Source of the DNA: Alphaproteobacteria bacterium
GTDB lineage: Bacteria; Pseudomonadota; Alphaproteobacteria; Rickettsiales; Rickettsiaceae
Assembly (NCBI GenBank): GCA_013298405.1
Contig: JAAFHP010000006.1
Coordinates: 728-34,835 of the forward strand
Length of the DNA: 34,108 nucleotides
Direction: 5' to 3'
In this document: positions 1 through 8,950 of the stretch, piece by piece
Layout: each line of letters starts with the position of its first letter
How positions within the stretch are numbered: position 1 is the first letter of the stretch
Notes under the pieces: generated by a model
What the model was told of the DNA's origin: nothing
The model's database searches: none
Seen by the model: the letters and a program-made list of their open reading frames with translations, nothing else
Translations under genes and position numbers: made by a program

Positions 1-1212
1 TTTAAAGTTGGAAAATCAGGTATTGAAAAATCATATGAAAATTATTTAAGAGGAGAATTTGGGTTCAAGAGAATCGAGGTAAATGCACTTGGCAAATATG
101 TCAGAGAGTTAGGTAAAAACTCAAGTATACCAGGAAATGATCTATCACTAAACATAGATTTGGAAATTCAGGAAAAAGCATATTATCATTTAAATCAACT
201 TGGAAGTAGCGCAATAGTAATGGACTGTGAAAGTGGCAATGTCATTGTTTGTGCTTCTGCCCCTTCTTTTGACCCGAATAAATTTAGCAAACTTTCTAAT
301 AAGTACTGGAATGAGTTAATTAATGACCCTCATAAACCCCTGATAGATAAGACCATAAACAGCCTCTATCCTCCTGGTTCTGTATTTAAACTTATAACCC
401 TCATTGCAGCATTAGAATCAGGCATCTCTCCTGAAAATAGGGTGATATGCACCGGCTGGTCATCATTTTTAGGAGGAAATAATTTTAGATGCTCAAGAAG
501 CAAAGGACATGGTGCAATAAATCTTATGGATGCTATTAAATATTCATGTAATACATATATGTTTACTATAGCAAAGCAAATAGGGCCGAAAAAAATAATC
601 GAAGTTGCAAAGAGATTTGGGTTTGATAGCCTAACCGAAGTTGATTTGCCTGGTGAATTATCTGGCTTTGTTCCAACGGACGAATGGAAAAAAGAAAAGC
701 AAGGAACAAAATGGTCACTAGGAGATACTTTAAACCTCTCAATAGGTCAAGGTTTCCTACTTACTACCCCTATACAGCTTGCTAGATTTATTACTACTAT
801 TGCATCTGGTGGAAAATTGTTTACACCGAGAATATCATCAGCCCTGCATAGCAGATATTCATACGTACATATTGATCCATCACACCTAGAGATCATTAGA
901 ACAACCCTATATAATACTTTAAATACCCAAGGAGGAACCGGATATTTAAGTAGAGTAGATTATAAATCAATAGAAATGGCTGGCAAGACTGGTACAGCCC
1001 AAGTAAGAGCAAAAAAGAACGCTGCTGATGATTTAAGCAGAGATGATATTTCTTGGGAAAGCAGGAATCATGCAATTTTTGCAGGGTTTGCACCATTTGA
1101 TAAGCCAAAATATTCAATATGTGTTTACTTTGATCACGGCGGAGGTGGCGGGAGAGCAGCTGCTCCGATTGCAAAAAAAATTATGCTAGATGTTCTATCT
1201 AAGTATATGTAA
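1..1212 (+). CDS. mrdA: Penicillin-binding protein 2 (transpeptidase), 5'-truncated by the window edge
   Basis: Frame is open from base 1 (FKVGKSGIEKSYENYLRGEFG...), upstream of the listed ATG at 160. Transpeptidase motifs: SVFK (SxxK), SCN (SxN), KTGTAQ (KTG). Confidence 0.93.
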   Translation, partial: FKVGKSGIEKSYENYLRGEFGFKRIEVNALGKYVRELGKNSSIPGNDLSLNIDLEIQEKAYYHLNQLGSSAIVMDCESGNVIVCASAPSFDPNKFSKLSNKYWNELINDPHKPLIDKTINSLYPPGSVFKLITLIAALESGISPENRVICTGWSSFLGGNNFRCSRSKGHGAINLMDAIKYSCNTYMFTIAKQIGPKKIIEVAKRFGFDSLTEVDLPGELSGFVPTDEWKKEKQGTKWSLGDTLNLSIGQGFLLTTPIQLARFITTIASGGKLFTPRISSALHSRYSYVHIDPSHLEIIRTTLYNTLNTQGGTGYLSRVDYKSIEMAGKTGTAQVRAKKNAADDLSRDDISWESRNHAIFAGFAPFDKPKYSICVYFDHGGGGGRAAAPIAKKIMLDVLSKYM

Positions 1213-1219
1213 GCTATTG

Positions 1220-1290
1220 CTCGTCATGCTGAACTTGATTGAAGCACCCGATTTTAACCTTATGAGATTCCAAATCAAGTTTGGAATGAT
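1220..1290. repeat. Two short palindromic repeat units between the convergent mrdA and fmt genes
   Basis: ATTCCAAA-TCAAG-TTTGGAAT at 1267-1287 is a perfect 8-bp stem; TGCTGAACTTGATTGAAGCA lies just upstream. Similar to units at 13059-13316. Confidence 0.65.
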
Positions 1291-1327
1291 TGTGAATAGG
1301 TTTGGGACAACTTATGATAACATTGCA

Positions 1328-2251
1328 TTAATTTACTATAATCATTTCGCTTATATTTTTGCCAAAACCTCTTAAGAAATCTGCACCACTCATCACTTGT
1401 TTACCTTCTGGTTTAAGTTTTTTTATTATTAAACTACCTTTTCCGCAAACCACTTCAAACTGGCTGGAAACTATCGACCCTGGCGTATTATTATGATTTT
1501 TATCTATTGGCTCAGACTCAATAATTTTTATCATCTTATCATCTAAGAAAAAGTAAGCTCCTGGCCAAAAAATCATTCCTCTGACTCTACAATCTATTTC
1601 ATAAGCACTTAAATTCCAGTCAATCTTGCCCTCTTCTTTGCTTAATTTATCTGCATAAGTTATGCCTTCATCAGACTGCTTTATCTGCGGAAACTGTTCA
1701 ATATTATCCAGTACATCTTGAAGTAACTTGGCTCCAATATTTGCGCTTTTATCATGCAACTCTTGCAAACTAATTCTAGAATCTATGACAAAATCCTCTT
1801 GAAGAATTATATCACCTGTATCAAGCCCCTCATCCATTTGCATAACACATACAGCCGTTTCACTTTCACCATTAATTATGGTCCTCTGTAGCGGCGCAGC
1901 TCCTCTGTATTTCGGAAGCTTTGATGGATGTATATTTAGGCAACCATACTTCTTAGAGTTAAGTATATTTGGTGGTATGATAAAACCATATGCTACCACC
2001 ACAATTATATCAGCTTCAACCTGGTCCACTAATTCAATTGCTTGATTATTTTTGAGAGTTTTGGGCGTAAATACTTTTATGTTATGCGAATTTGCCAAAT
2101 CATGAACCGGGCTATTTGTCAATTTCATACCCCTATTTTGTGGCTTTGGCTCTCTAGTAAACACAGCCTTAACATTATGTTTTTTATTTTCAATCAATGC
2201 TTTCAAGGCAGGAACAGCAAAATCAGGTGTTCCCATAAATATTATATTCAT
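1328..2251 (-). CDS. fmt: Methionyl-tRNA formyltransferase
   Basis: MNIIFMGTPDFAVPALKAL N-terminus, NIHPSKLPKYRGAAPLQRTIINGE motif. Confidence 0.96.
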   Translation of the reverse strand: MNIIFMGTPDFAVPALKALIENKKHNVKAVFTREPKPQNRGMKLTNSPVHDLANSHNIKVFTPKTLKNNQAIELVDQVEADIIVVVAYGFIIPPNILNSKKYGCLNIHPSKLPKYRGAAPLQRTIINGESETAVCVMQMDEGLDTGDIILQEDFVIDSRISLQELHDKSANIGAKLLQDVLDNIEQFPQIKQSDEGITYADKLSKEEGKIDWNLSAYEIDCRVRGMIFWPGAYFFLDDKMIKIIESEPIDKNHNNTPGSIVSSQFEVVCGKGSLIIKKLKPEGKQVMSGADFLRGFGKNISEMIIVN

Positions 2252-2260
2252 TCAGCTACT

Positions 2261-2797
2261 TTATGCAGAAATTCTTTTAAGTTTAGTTAGCTTTCTTAGT
2301 ACAATGTCTTTTTTAACACTAGATAGATAATCTAAGATCACTTTACCATTTAAATGGTCCATTTCATGCTGAATTGCTCTTGCAAGCCAGCCATCAGTTT
2401 CTATTTCTTTCTGATTGCCATGATAATCAAGGTATGACACCTTAACCCAACTAGGTCTTGCAACTGGAACCCCTTCCTCTGGAACAGACATGCAATATTC
2501 TTTTGCAGTAACCGAATCTGTTGAAGTTTCTTTGATCTCAGGATTGACAAGATAGAGCGGATAAAACCCTTCTCCTCGTTTTTTATCATCGTCACTTTGT
2601 AAATCTATTACCAGCAACCTTTTTAGTATCCCAACTTGATTAGCAGCTAATCCAACTCCATCATCAGCATACATAGTCTCAAGCATATCATCTAGTATCT
2701 TTCTAATACCATCATCAACACTTTCAACTGCTAGTGCTTTTGTTTTTAAGATAGGATCTGGCGCTGTGATAACATTTAATTTTGTCATATATTTCAT
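2261..2797 (-). CDS. def: Peptide deformylase
   Basis: GVGLAANQVG, EYCMSVPE (variant of the EGCLS motif) and QHEMDHLNG motifs; adjacent to fmt. Confidence 0.95.
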   Translation of the reverse strand: MKYMTKLNVITAPDPILKTKALAVESVDDGIRKILDDMLETMYADDGVGLAANQVGILKRLLVIDLQSDDDKKRGEGFYPLYLVNPEIKETSTDSVTAKEYCMSVPEEGVPVARPSWVKVSYLDYHGNQKEIETDGWLARAIQHEMDHLNGKVILDYLSSVKKDIVLRKLTKLKRISA

Positions 2798-2846
2798 TTA
2801 CAAACAATCAGCAGTAAATTCTACCATGAGGATTAAAATATGTAAA

Positions 2847-3284
2847 CTACTCAAATGGTTTTACTATTACCATAACAACTGCAATCACCATGAAAATAAC
2901 TGGAATTTCATTTATAATGCGATAGAACTTTTCACTATGCTTATTTCGCCCAGCCGCAAAATCCTTTCTCCATTTTGAGAACATTCCATGCATTGCTGTT
3001 AAGACTAGTACCGCAAACATTTTGATGTGAAACCAAACTCCAAGCGCAACAAATCCATATATATATGCAATGATAATCCCAAAAATATAAGTTGTTATCA
3101 TAGCTGGGGTCATTATTATTTTTTGTAATTTATGCTCCATTACTTGAAAAGTTTTATCCATTTCAGAACCAATATCTGCTTTTATGTGGTATATAAATAA
3201 TCTTGGCATATAAAACATTGCCGCCATCCACGAAATAACCGAAATAACGTGTATTGCTTTGTACCACATGAAATAATCCTGCAT
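2847..3284 (-). CDS. hemJ: HemJ-family protoporphyrinogen oxidase (UPF0093), membrane protein
   Basis: 145-aa multi-spanning protein with WYKAIHVISVISWMAAMFYMPRLFIYH, typical of HemJ; adjacent to hemH and hemE. Confidence 0.9.
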   Translation of the reverse strand: MQDYFMWYKAIHVISVISWMAAMFYMPRLFIYHIKADIGSEMDKTFQVMEHKLQKIIMTPAMITTYIFGIIIAYIYGFVALGVWFHIKMFAVLVLTAMHGMFSKWRKDFAAGRNKHSEKFYRIINEIPVIFMVIAVVMVIVKPFE

Positions 3285-3299
3285 ATTTTTTCTCCTTTC

Positions 3300-4355
3300 T
3301 TACTTACACATACAATCATTAAAATTTGTTGGGCACATTCTAGAATTATTCGCTGATTTTATAATTTCTTCTTTTTTCTTTGAAAAATCAATGATTAGAT
3401 CCGCAAGACCATCTATATAAATTGAATTAGTCCCTAATGCCGGGACTCTCAAGTAATTTACCTTATATTTATCAGCTATTGCCTTATATTCTATATCAAG
3501 CTCTACTAGTGTTTCTGAATGCTCACTCACGAATGCAATTGGAACAACAACAATTTCCTTTCTTTCTTTTGCCGCTTTTTCAATTTCTTCGTCAGTACTA
3601 GGACCAATCCACTCAAGTGGCCCAACCCTACTTTGATAAGTGATTTTATAATCCTCAATTTCAAATGACATATTATCTAGAACTGCATTAACTGATGCTT
3701 CTACCTGCCATTGATAAGGGTCACCTTGCGCAATTATTTTCTTAGGTAATCCATGAGCAGAAAATAATATTCTATAATTATTTTTATCTTTTACTTTACT
3801 TATTTCATTTTCAATTAATGAAGCATAAGCTTTTGAAAAAAAATCTTCATTCGGATAGCAACATATTGCTTTTTGTTTTATACCTTTTAGACTACTTTTC
3901 TCAATTTTTTTGAAAAAATCTGCAAAAGATGAGGATGTAGTTGTGGAAGAAAACTGAGGGTATAGTGGAACTAAAATTACTTCAGTTGGAGCAAATTCTT
4001 CTATCTTCTTTATGGTCTCATCGCTCATTGGATGCCAATATCTCATACTAATAAACACTTCGTATATCTTGCTATCATCCTTATCTAATCGATTTTTGAT
4101 TGCATTTAGTTGAGACATAGTTTGATCCAAAATTGTCGACTTACCTCCAATTTTTTGGTATATCTCTTTTGCTGTATTTTCTCTTTTAGATGAAATAATC
4201 TTAGCTACTATATACCTTAATATTAGTGGTAATCTAATAATCTTTTTATCAAAGAACAAATTAAAAAGGAATGGTTTAACTGCACCTAAACTATCAGGTC
4301 CACCTAGGTTAAATAGCACTACCGCAACTTTATTTTTTTGAGTATTTTTTGACAT
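3300..4355 (-). CDS. hemH: Ferrochelatase
   Basis: VVLFNLGGPDSLGAVKPFLFNLF, SAHGLPKK, FVSEHSETLVELDIEY motifs. Confidence 0.95.
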   Translation of the reverse strand: MSKNTQKNKVAVVLFNLGGPDSLGAVKPFLFNLFFDKKIIRLPLILRYIVAKIISSKRENTAKEIYQKIGGKSTILDQTMSQLNAIKNRLDKDDSKIYEVFISMRYWHPMSDETIKKIEEFAPTEVILVPLYPQFSSTTTSSSFADFFKKIEKSSLKGIKQKAICCYPNEDFFSKAYASLIENEISKVKDKNNYRILFSAHGLPKKIIAQGDPYQWQVEASVNAVLDNMSFEIEDYKITYQSRVGPLEWIGPSTDEEIEKAAKERKEIVVVPIAFVSEHSETLVELDIEYKAIADKYKVNYLRVPALGTNSIYIDGLADLIIDFSKKKEEIIKSANNSRMCPTNFNDCMCK

Positions 4356-5358
4356 AATTTACTAGATATTCAACATTTTCTACCGGAGTTTGTGGTAATA
4401 TACCATGACCTAAATTAAATATAAAATTCTTATCTTCAACTTGATTCAATATTTCCTCTGCATAATGTGATATTTCACCTTTGTCAGTAAGTAAGATAAT
4501 TGGATCAAAATTACCTTGTACAACTATATTTTTTTGCCATTTTTTCATTTGTTCTATTGGTACAAATTGATCAACCGCTACTCCATCTATTCCTGTTGAT
4601 TCTATATATTTTTCATAGTTATATCCAGCTCCTCTCGGGAACCCAATAATTGGAATATCAGGAAAAATACTTTTTAATTCTCTTGTAATTATCTTTGTTG
4701 GTTTAATAACAAAATCTTCAAATAAATCACCATTTAAAACACCAGACCAAGAGTCAAATAACTTTATTGTATCTGCACCAGCTAATATTTGATTTTTTAA
4801 ATATTCAATAGTATTACTAGTTATTATAGATACTAATTCATTAGCAAGAGATTTCTGTTTGTATAAAAATTCTTTACTTATAGAAAAATCCTGTTTTCCT
4901 TTACCTTCTAGCATGTAGCTTACGACTGTCCATGGACTTCCTGCAAACCCTATCAAGGCTACTTCTTTCGGTAATTTAGCTTTTGTTTTTGCTACTGTTT
5001 CATATATAGAGTTTATTTGCGAGGATAAACCATTACTAATTACTTTAAGATCTTCTATTTTTTCAAATTTTTTAAGAATAGGGCCTTCATTTTTTTCAAA
5101 TCTCACATCCCAACCCAAGCAATGTGGTAAAACCAAAATGTCAGAAAAAATAATAGCCGCATCCATTGAAAATCTTTCTACTGGTTGTAAGGTAACTAAA
5201 GAAGCATTTTTTGAGTTATAACAAAGATCTAGAAAATTAGAAAATTTAGATCTTATTTCCATATATTCAGGTAAGTATCTTCCTGCTTGTCGCATAAACC
5301 ATATAGGAATAGTCTTATTTGATTTAGTAAAAGTTGAAGTAAATAAGTTAGTTCTCAT
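4330..5358 (-). CDS. hemE: Uroporphyrinogen decarboxylase (start re-assigned to the ATG at 5358, MRTNLF...)
   Basis: PIWFMRQAGRYLPEY signature, GFAGSPWTVVSYMLEG. The ORF-track start at 5448 adds a non-conserved leader. Confidence 0.93.
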   Translation of the reverse strand: MRTNLFTSTFTKSNKTIPIWFMRQAGRYLPEYMEIRSKFSNFLDLCYNSKNASLVTLQPVERFSMDAAIIFSDILVLPHCLGWDVRFEKNEGPILKKFEKIEDLKVISNGLSSQINSIYETVAKTKAKLPKEVALIGFAGSPWTVVSYMLEGKGKQDFSISKEFLYKQKSLANELVSIITSNTIEYLKNQILAGADTIKLFDSWSGVLNGDLFEDFVIKPTKIITRELKSIFPDIPIIGFPRGAGYNYEKYIESTGIDGVAVDQFVPIEQMKKWQKNIVVQGNFDPIILLTDKGEISHYAEEILNQVEDKNFIFNLGHGILPQTPVENVEYLVNYVKKYSKK

Positions 5359-5695
5359 AATAATATAATATTTATATATAAATAATATAGATAGTTGTTG
5401 GTGATGTGAAAAATAGAGATTAGATTTTAACCACAGAATTATCAACAATTTTAATCATTTCCTTGACTATAGAAAATAAGTTAATTTAGATATAATTCAA
5501 GATGCCCACATAACAATTAATACAGTTAGTACTTATGTGAAAAAAATGTTGGCACTTTGGGGATATAACAGTTTAATAAAGAAAAGAGATTATTATATAC
5601 AATTATATCAACAAACAACGCAAGTTATCAGAAGCTAATAATTTTATAGCAAAAAGCGCTATAACTTTAAAAATTATCCACAACGAAGAAAATAA
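5359..5695. other. oriC: Putative chromosomal replication origin (hemE-ppsR intergenic region)
   Basis: Perfect DnaA box TTATCCACA at 5674-5682; variants TTAACCACA 5427-5435 and TTATCAACA 5439-5447; AT-rich non-coding DNA; genes diverge on both sides; hemE-adjacent origin known from Caulobacter and Rickettsia prowazekii. Confidence 0.7.
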
Positions 5696-6520
5696 ATGAA
5701 AAAATTAGTAATACATCTTGTTTCAGAATCATCGGGGCAAACAGTAAAACATGCAGCAAATACCGCTCTAGCAAAATTCAGTGATGTAGAGGTGAAAAAA
5801 TATCACTGGCTTATGATAAGAAATAAAGAAATGCTAGCCGAAGTTTTCGAGAAGTTAAAGATTAAGCCCGGAATAGTATTATTTACGATGTCAAATGAAA
5901 TGCTAAGGTCCGAGTTAAAGAAGTTTTGTTATGAAAACAAGATCCCTTGTATTTCTGTAGTAAGTAGAATAGTAAAAGAAATAGAGGAGTATTTGGGGAC
6001 ATCTGCAGATGTTGGTGTTGGGTTTATTAATAAATTTGATGACAATTATTTCAACAGAGTAGATGCGATAGAATATACTTTGAAACATGATGATGGTCAG
6101 TCTTTAGAAGGGCTTGATGAAGCAGATATAGTTCTTATTGGCCCATCAAGAACTTCTAAAACGCCAACTTCAATTTATTTAGCTTATAACGGTTTTAAAA
6201 CAGCAAATGTTCCTCTTGTAGATGGAGTAGATTTTCCTGACATAGCACCAAAAGGAGGTAGGCCTATGGTTTTTGGACTGGTAATTAATCCTACTAGGCT
6301 AATTGAAATTAGGGAAAGCAGAATGAACCTATTACAAGTTAAAGAAGATACAAACTATACCGATATAAAAGTTGTACAAGAGGAATGCAAGAAGGTAAAG
6401 AGAATATGCGCTGAAAATAATTGGAAAGTAATGGATGTTTCACTAAGGTCCATAGAAGAAACAGCAGCAACAATAATGAAGGAATATTATGAGCACAGAA
6501 AGAAACAAAGCGGTACTTAA
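5696..6520 (+). CDS. ppsR: Pyruvate, phosphate dikinase / PEP synthase regulatory protein (DUF299 kinase-phosphorylase)
   Basis: IHLVSESSGQTVKHAA N-terminus; GPSRTSKTPTSIYLA P-loop-like motif typical of DUF299. Confidence 0.92.
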   Translation: MKKLVIHLVSESSGQTVKHAANTALAKFSDVEVKKYHWLMIRNKEMLAEVFEKLKIKPGIVLFTMSNEMLRSELKKFCYENKIPCISVVSRIVKEIEEYLGTSADVGVGFINKFDDNYFNRVDAIEYTLKHDDGQSLEGLDEADIVLIGPSRTSKTPTSIYLAYNGFKTANVPLVDGVDFPDIAPKGGRPMVFGLVINPTRLIEIRESRMNLLQVKEDTNYTDIKVVQEECKKVKRICAENNWKVMDVSLRSIEETAATIMKEYYEHRKKQSGT

Positions 6521-7079
6521 TATTGCTATAACTGGAAGTTTTGCATCTGGTAAATCATTTTTAATAAATTGCCTTAAAAACAAAAGCTATAAAGTATTTT
6601 CTTGTGATGATTATGTAAAGAATCTATATCAAGAAGATAGGATCAGAGTGAAAATAATAGAAATGTTACATATTGAAGGAGATTTTTCAACTACTAAAAT
6701 TGCAAATGTAATATATAGTGACAAGCAAAAGAAAAAGATATTAGAGAATTATATACACCCTCTTGTTAGAAAAGGAATAAAGGATTTTGAGCAGGAAAAT
6801 AAAAGTGAAAAGATTATTTTTACAGAAGTCCCTTTATTATATGAGACAAATTATCAAAATCATTTTTATCAGGTAATATGCGTTTATTGTGGTGATGAAA
6901 CAAGGTGGAAAAGGGCGCAAGGAAGAGGAATGAAAGATAGAGATTTATTTGAAAAACTAAAAAATATACAAATGACTCAAGAAGAAAAAATGAAAAGAGC
7001 AGATATATTGATAAATACAGATATCGATATTGAGTCACAATTAGAGCATCTAATAAATCAGATAAACAAAAATGCATAG
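6489..7079 (+). CDS. coaE: Dephospho-CoA kinase
   Basis: [15 protein letters not shown]-loop, [27 protein letters not shown] motifs. Confidence 0.9.
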   Translation: MSTERNKAVLNIAITGSFASGKSFLINCLKNKSYKVFSCDDYVKNLYQEDRIRVKIIEMLHIEGDFSTTKIANVIYSDKQKKKILENYIHPLVRKGIKDFEQENKSEKIIFTEVPLLYETNYQNHFYQVICVYCGDETRWKRAQGRGMKDRDLFEKLKNIQMTQEEKMKRADILINTDIDIESQLEHLINQINKNA

Positions 7080-7737
7080 AGAAATAATTTTAGATACAGA
7101 AACAACTGGTCTTAACCCTGTAGAAGGTCATAGAATAGTAGAAATAGGCGCTCTTGAGATGGTGAACAAGGTTTTAACAGGGAACAAAATTCATTGGTAC
7201 GTAAATCCCGAGCGCAATATGCCAGAGGAAGCGTATAGAATTCATGGAATATCTGCTGAATTTTTAAGAGATAAGCCTCTTTTTAAGGATGTCGCTGATG
7301 AGTTGTTAAAGTTTATTGCTGGAGCAAAGTTGGTAATTCATAATGCTCCATTTGATATTAAATTTTTAAATCATGAATTATCCAAAGTTAATTTACCAAC
7401 TCTGCTTCTATCAGAAACGATAGATACTTTAATACTTGCAAGAAAGGCTTTTCCTGGTGCTAGAGTAAATCTTGATGCATTGTGTAAAAGATATAAAATA
7501 GATAATTCCTCAAGGCAATTTCATGGAGCGCTAAAAGATGCAGAATTATTAGCAAAGGTGTATATTGAGTTAACAGGTGGAAGGCAGGTTAGCTTTACCA
7601 TGATGCAAGGGGGAGGTATGATTAATCAATCCACAGCTAGTATTTCAGAAGTTATAGGCAATAAGATTACTATCAAACCAAGCGAAGAAGAGATGACGCT
7701 TCATGATGAATTTATAAAAAAGTATTTGAGTAAGTAA
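7072..7737 (+). CDS. dnaQ: DNA polymerase III epsilon subunit
   Basis: [11 protein letters not shown] exonuclease motif [12 protein letters not shown] motif [17 protein letters not shown] motif III. Confidence 0.95.
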   Translation: MHREIILDTETTGLNPVEGHRIVEIGALEMVNKVLTGNKIHWYVNPERNMPEEAYRIHGISAEFLRDKPLFKDVADELLKFIAGAKLVIHNAPFDIKFLNHELSKVNLPTLLLSETIDTLILARKAFPGARVNLDALCKRYKIDNSSRQFHGALKDAELLAKVYIELTGGRQVSFTMMQGGGMINQSTASISEVIGNKITIKPSEEEMTLHDEFIKKYLSK

Positions 7738-7747
7738 AACACAAATA

Positions 7748-8305
7748 ATGATAGAAAAGGAAAATATTAGAAAAAAAATACTTGAAAGAAGAAAGCTTCT
7801 TAATGAAATAGATTTGTTAGGTGCAAACGAAAAAATTGTCAATGCATCTAGAGATATAATTAGTTCATTGGTCAAAGAAAAACAAAGTAAGATACCTACG
7901 CTTGCTATATACTGGCCGCTTAAAGGAGAGCCAGATTTACTTAAATTAGTTGCAGCGTACAGTGGTAAAGTTGCTATTCCTAAAATTAGAGGAGATAGGA
8001 TGAATTTTGTTAAGTATGATTTGGGTTCCTATTTAGAAAAAAGTATGTACACTGGTCTAATGCAACCAGAGTCAAACATTAATGCTATACCAGAATTGGT
8101 TTTTGTTCCTGGTCTTTCATTTTGTGTGAATGGATATCGCCTAGGTTTTGGAAAAGGATATTACGATAAATATTTTGAAAATCATCCTAATATTACTAAG
8201 GTCGGGGTTTGCTTTCATGAGTATTTAATAGAATCATTGCCATATAATTTAAATGACATTAGGATGGACTACATATTAACTGATAAAGCAATTATAGTAC
8301 TGTAG
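7748..8305 (+). CDS. 5-formyltetrahydrofolate cyclo-ligase family protein
   Basis: IYWPLKGEPDL; ELVFVPGLSFCVNGYRLGFGKGYYDKYF signature. Confidence 0.92.
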   Translation: MIEKENIRKKILERRKLLNEIDLLGANEKIVNASRDIISSLVKEKQSKIPTLAIYWPLKGEPDLLKLVAAYSGKVAIPKIRGDRMNFVKYDLGSYLEKSMYTGLMQPESNINAIPELVFVPGLSFCVNGYRLGFGKGYYDKYFENHPNITKVGVCFHEYLIESLPYNLNDIRMDYILTDKAIIVL

Positions 8306-8950
8306 ATGGGCATTTTTGATATAATAGTTATGACTATAGTCTTAATATCCTGTCTTTTTGGGTTGTATAAAGGCATGATACATTTACTAGTAAACTTTAT
8401 TGGGTTTATTGCCTCGCTTGTTATTGCTTTTGTACTGTATCCTAAAATTAAAGTAGTGGTAGCGAGCTACTTTAATAATGAAGCGGTTGTAGCCATTACT
8501 AGCGGTATTTCATCATATATGTTTTCGCTACTAGTTTTTACCTTTATTTGTTCAAGTATAATAATGATGGTATCCCCAATAAGTCAGGGATTTCTTGATC
8601 GCATTTTAGGACTAGTTGCAGGATTTATTCGAGGAGCTCTAATTGCCTTGATTTTATATGCTATTGTAGCGGTTTTTACTACTAAATCATATCAAAAAGC
8701 AGAGAAAGTTGGAGATGTATTTACTAAAATATCAACCGATAAATATCCTGATTGGCTAAACGATTCAATGTTTACGCAATATTTAGATAGTGTCCTTAAG
8801 GATGTTGTCAAAATGATTCCTAATAGGATTATAGAACATGAAATTAAGCCCACAAAAACAGAAAAAGATGAGTTCATTGATGATATGAAAGAAAGGATAA
8901 ATGAATCAACAGAAGAGTTTGGTAAAGAAGTTGAAATAAAACAAGAGTGA
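8306..8950 (+). CDS. CvpA family membrane protein
   Basis: N-terminal four-helix hydrophobic region with FDIIVMTIVLISCLFGLYKGMIHLLVNFIGFIASLVIAF and LGLVAGFIRGALI, CvpA/colicin V production type. Confidence 0.85.
   Translation: MGIFDIIVMTIVLISCLFGLYKGMIHLLVNFIGFIASLVIAFVLYPKIKVVVASYFNNEAVVAITSGISSYMFSLLVFTFICSSIIMMVSPISQGFLDRILGLVAGFIRGALIALILYAIVAVFTTKSYQKAEKVGDVFTKISTDKYPDWLNDSMFTQYLDSVLKDVVKMIPNRIIEHEIKPTKTEKDEFIDDMKERINESTEEFGKEVEIKQE

Noticed and set aside
896-1375. ORFs 896-1174 (-) and 1190-1375 (+) around the mrdA/fmt junction
   Set aside because: The first is antisense to the conserved PBP2 C-terminus; the second spans the palindromic repeats and the fmt 3' end. Neither shows a protein family signature.
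5463-5496. TTGACT ... TATAAT promoter-like pair in the putative origin
   Set aside because: Spacing is 22 bp, outside the usual 16-18 bp, and the DNA is AT-rich, so a chance match is likely.
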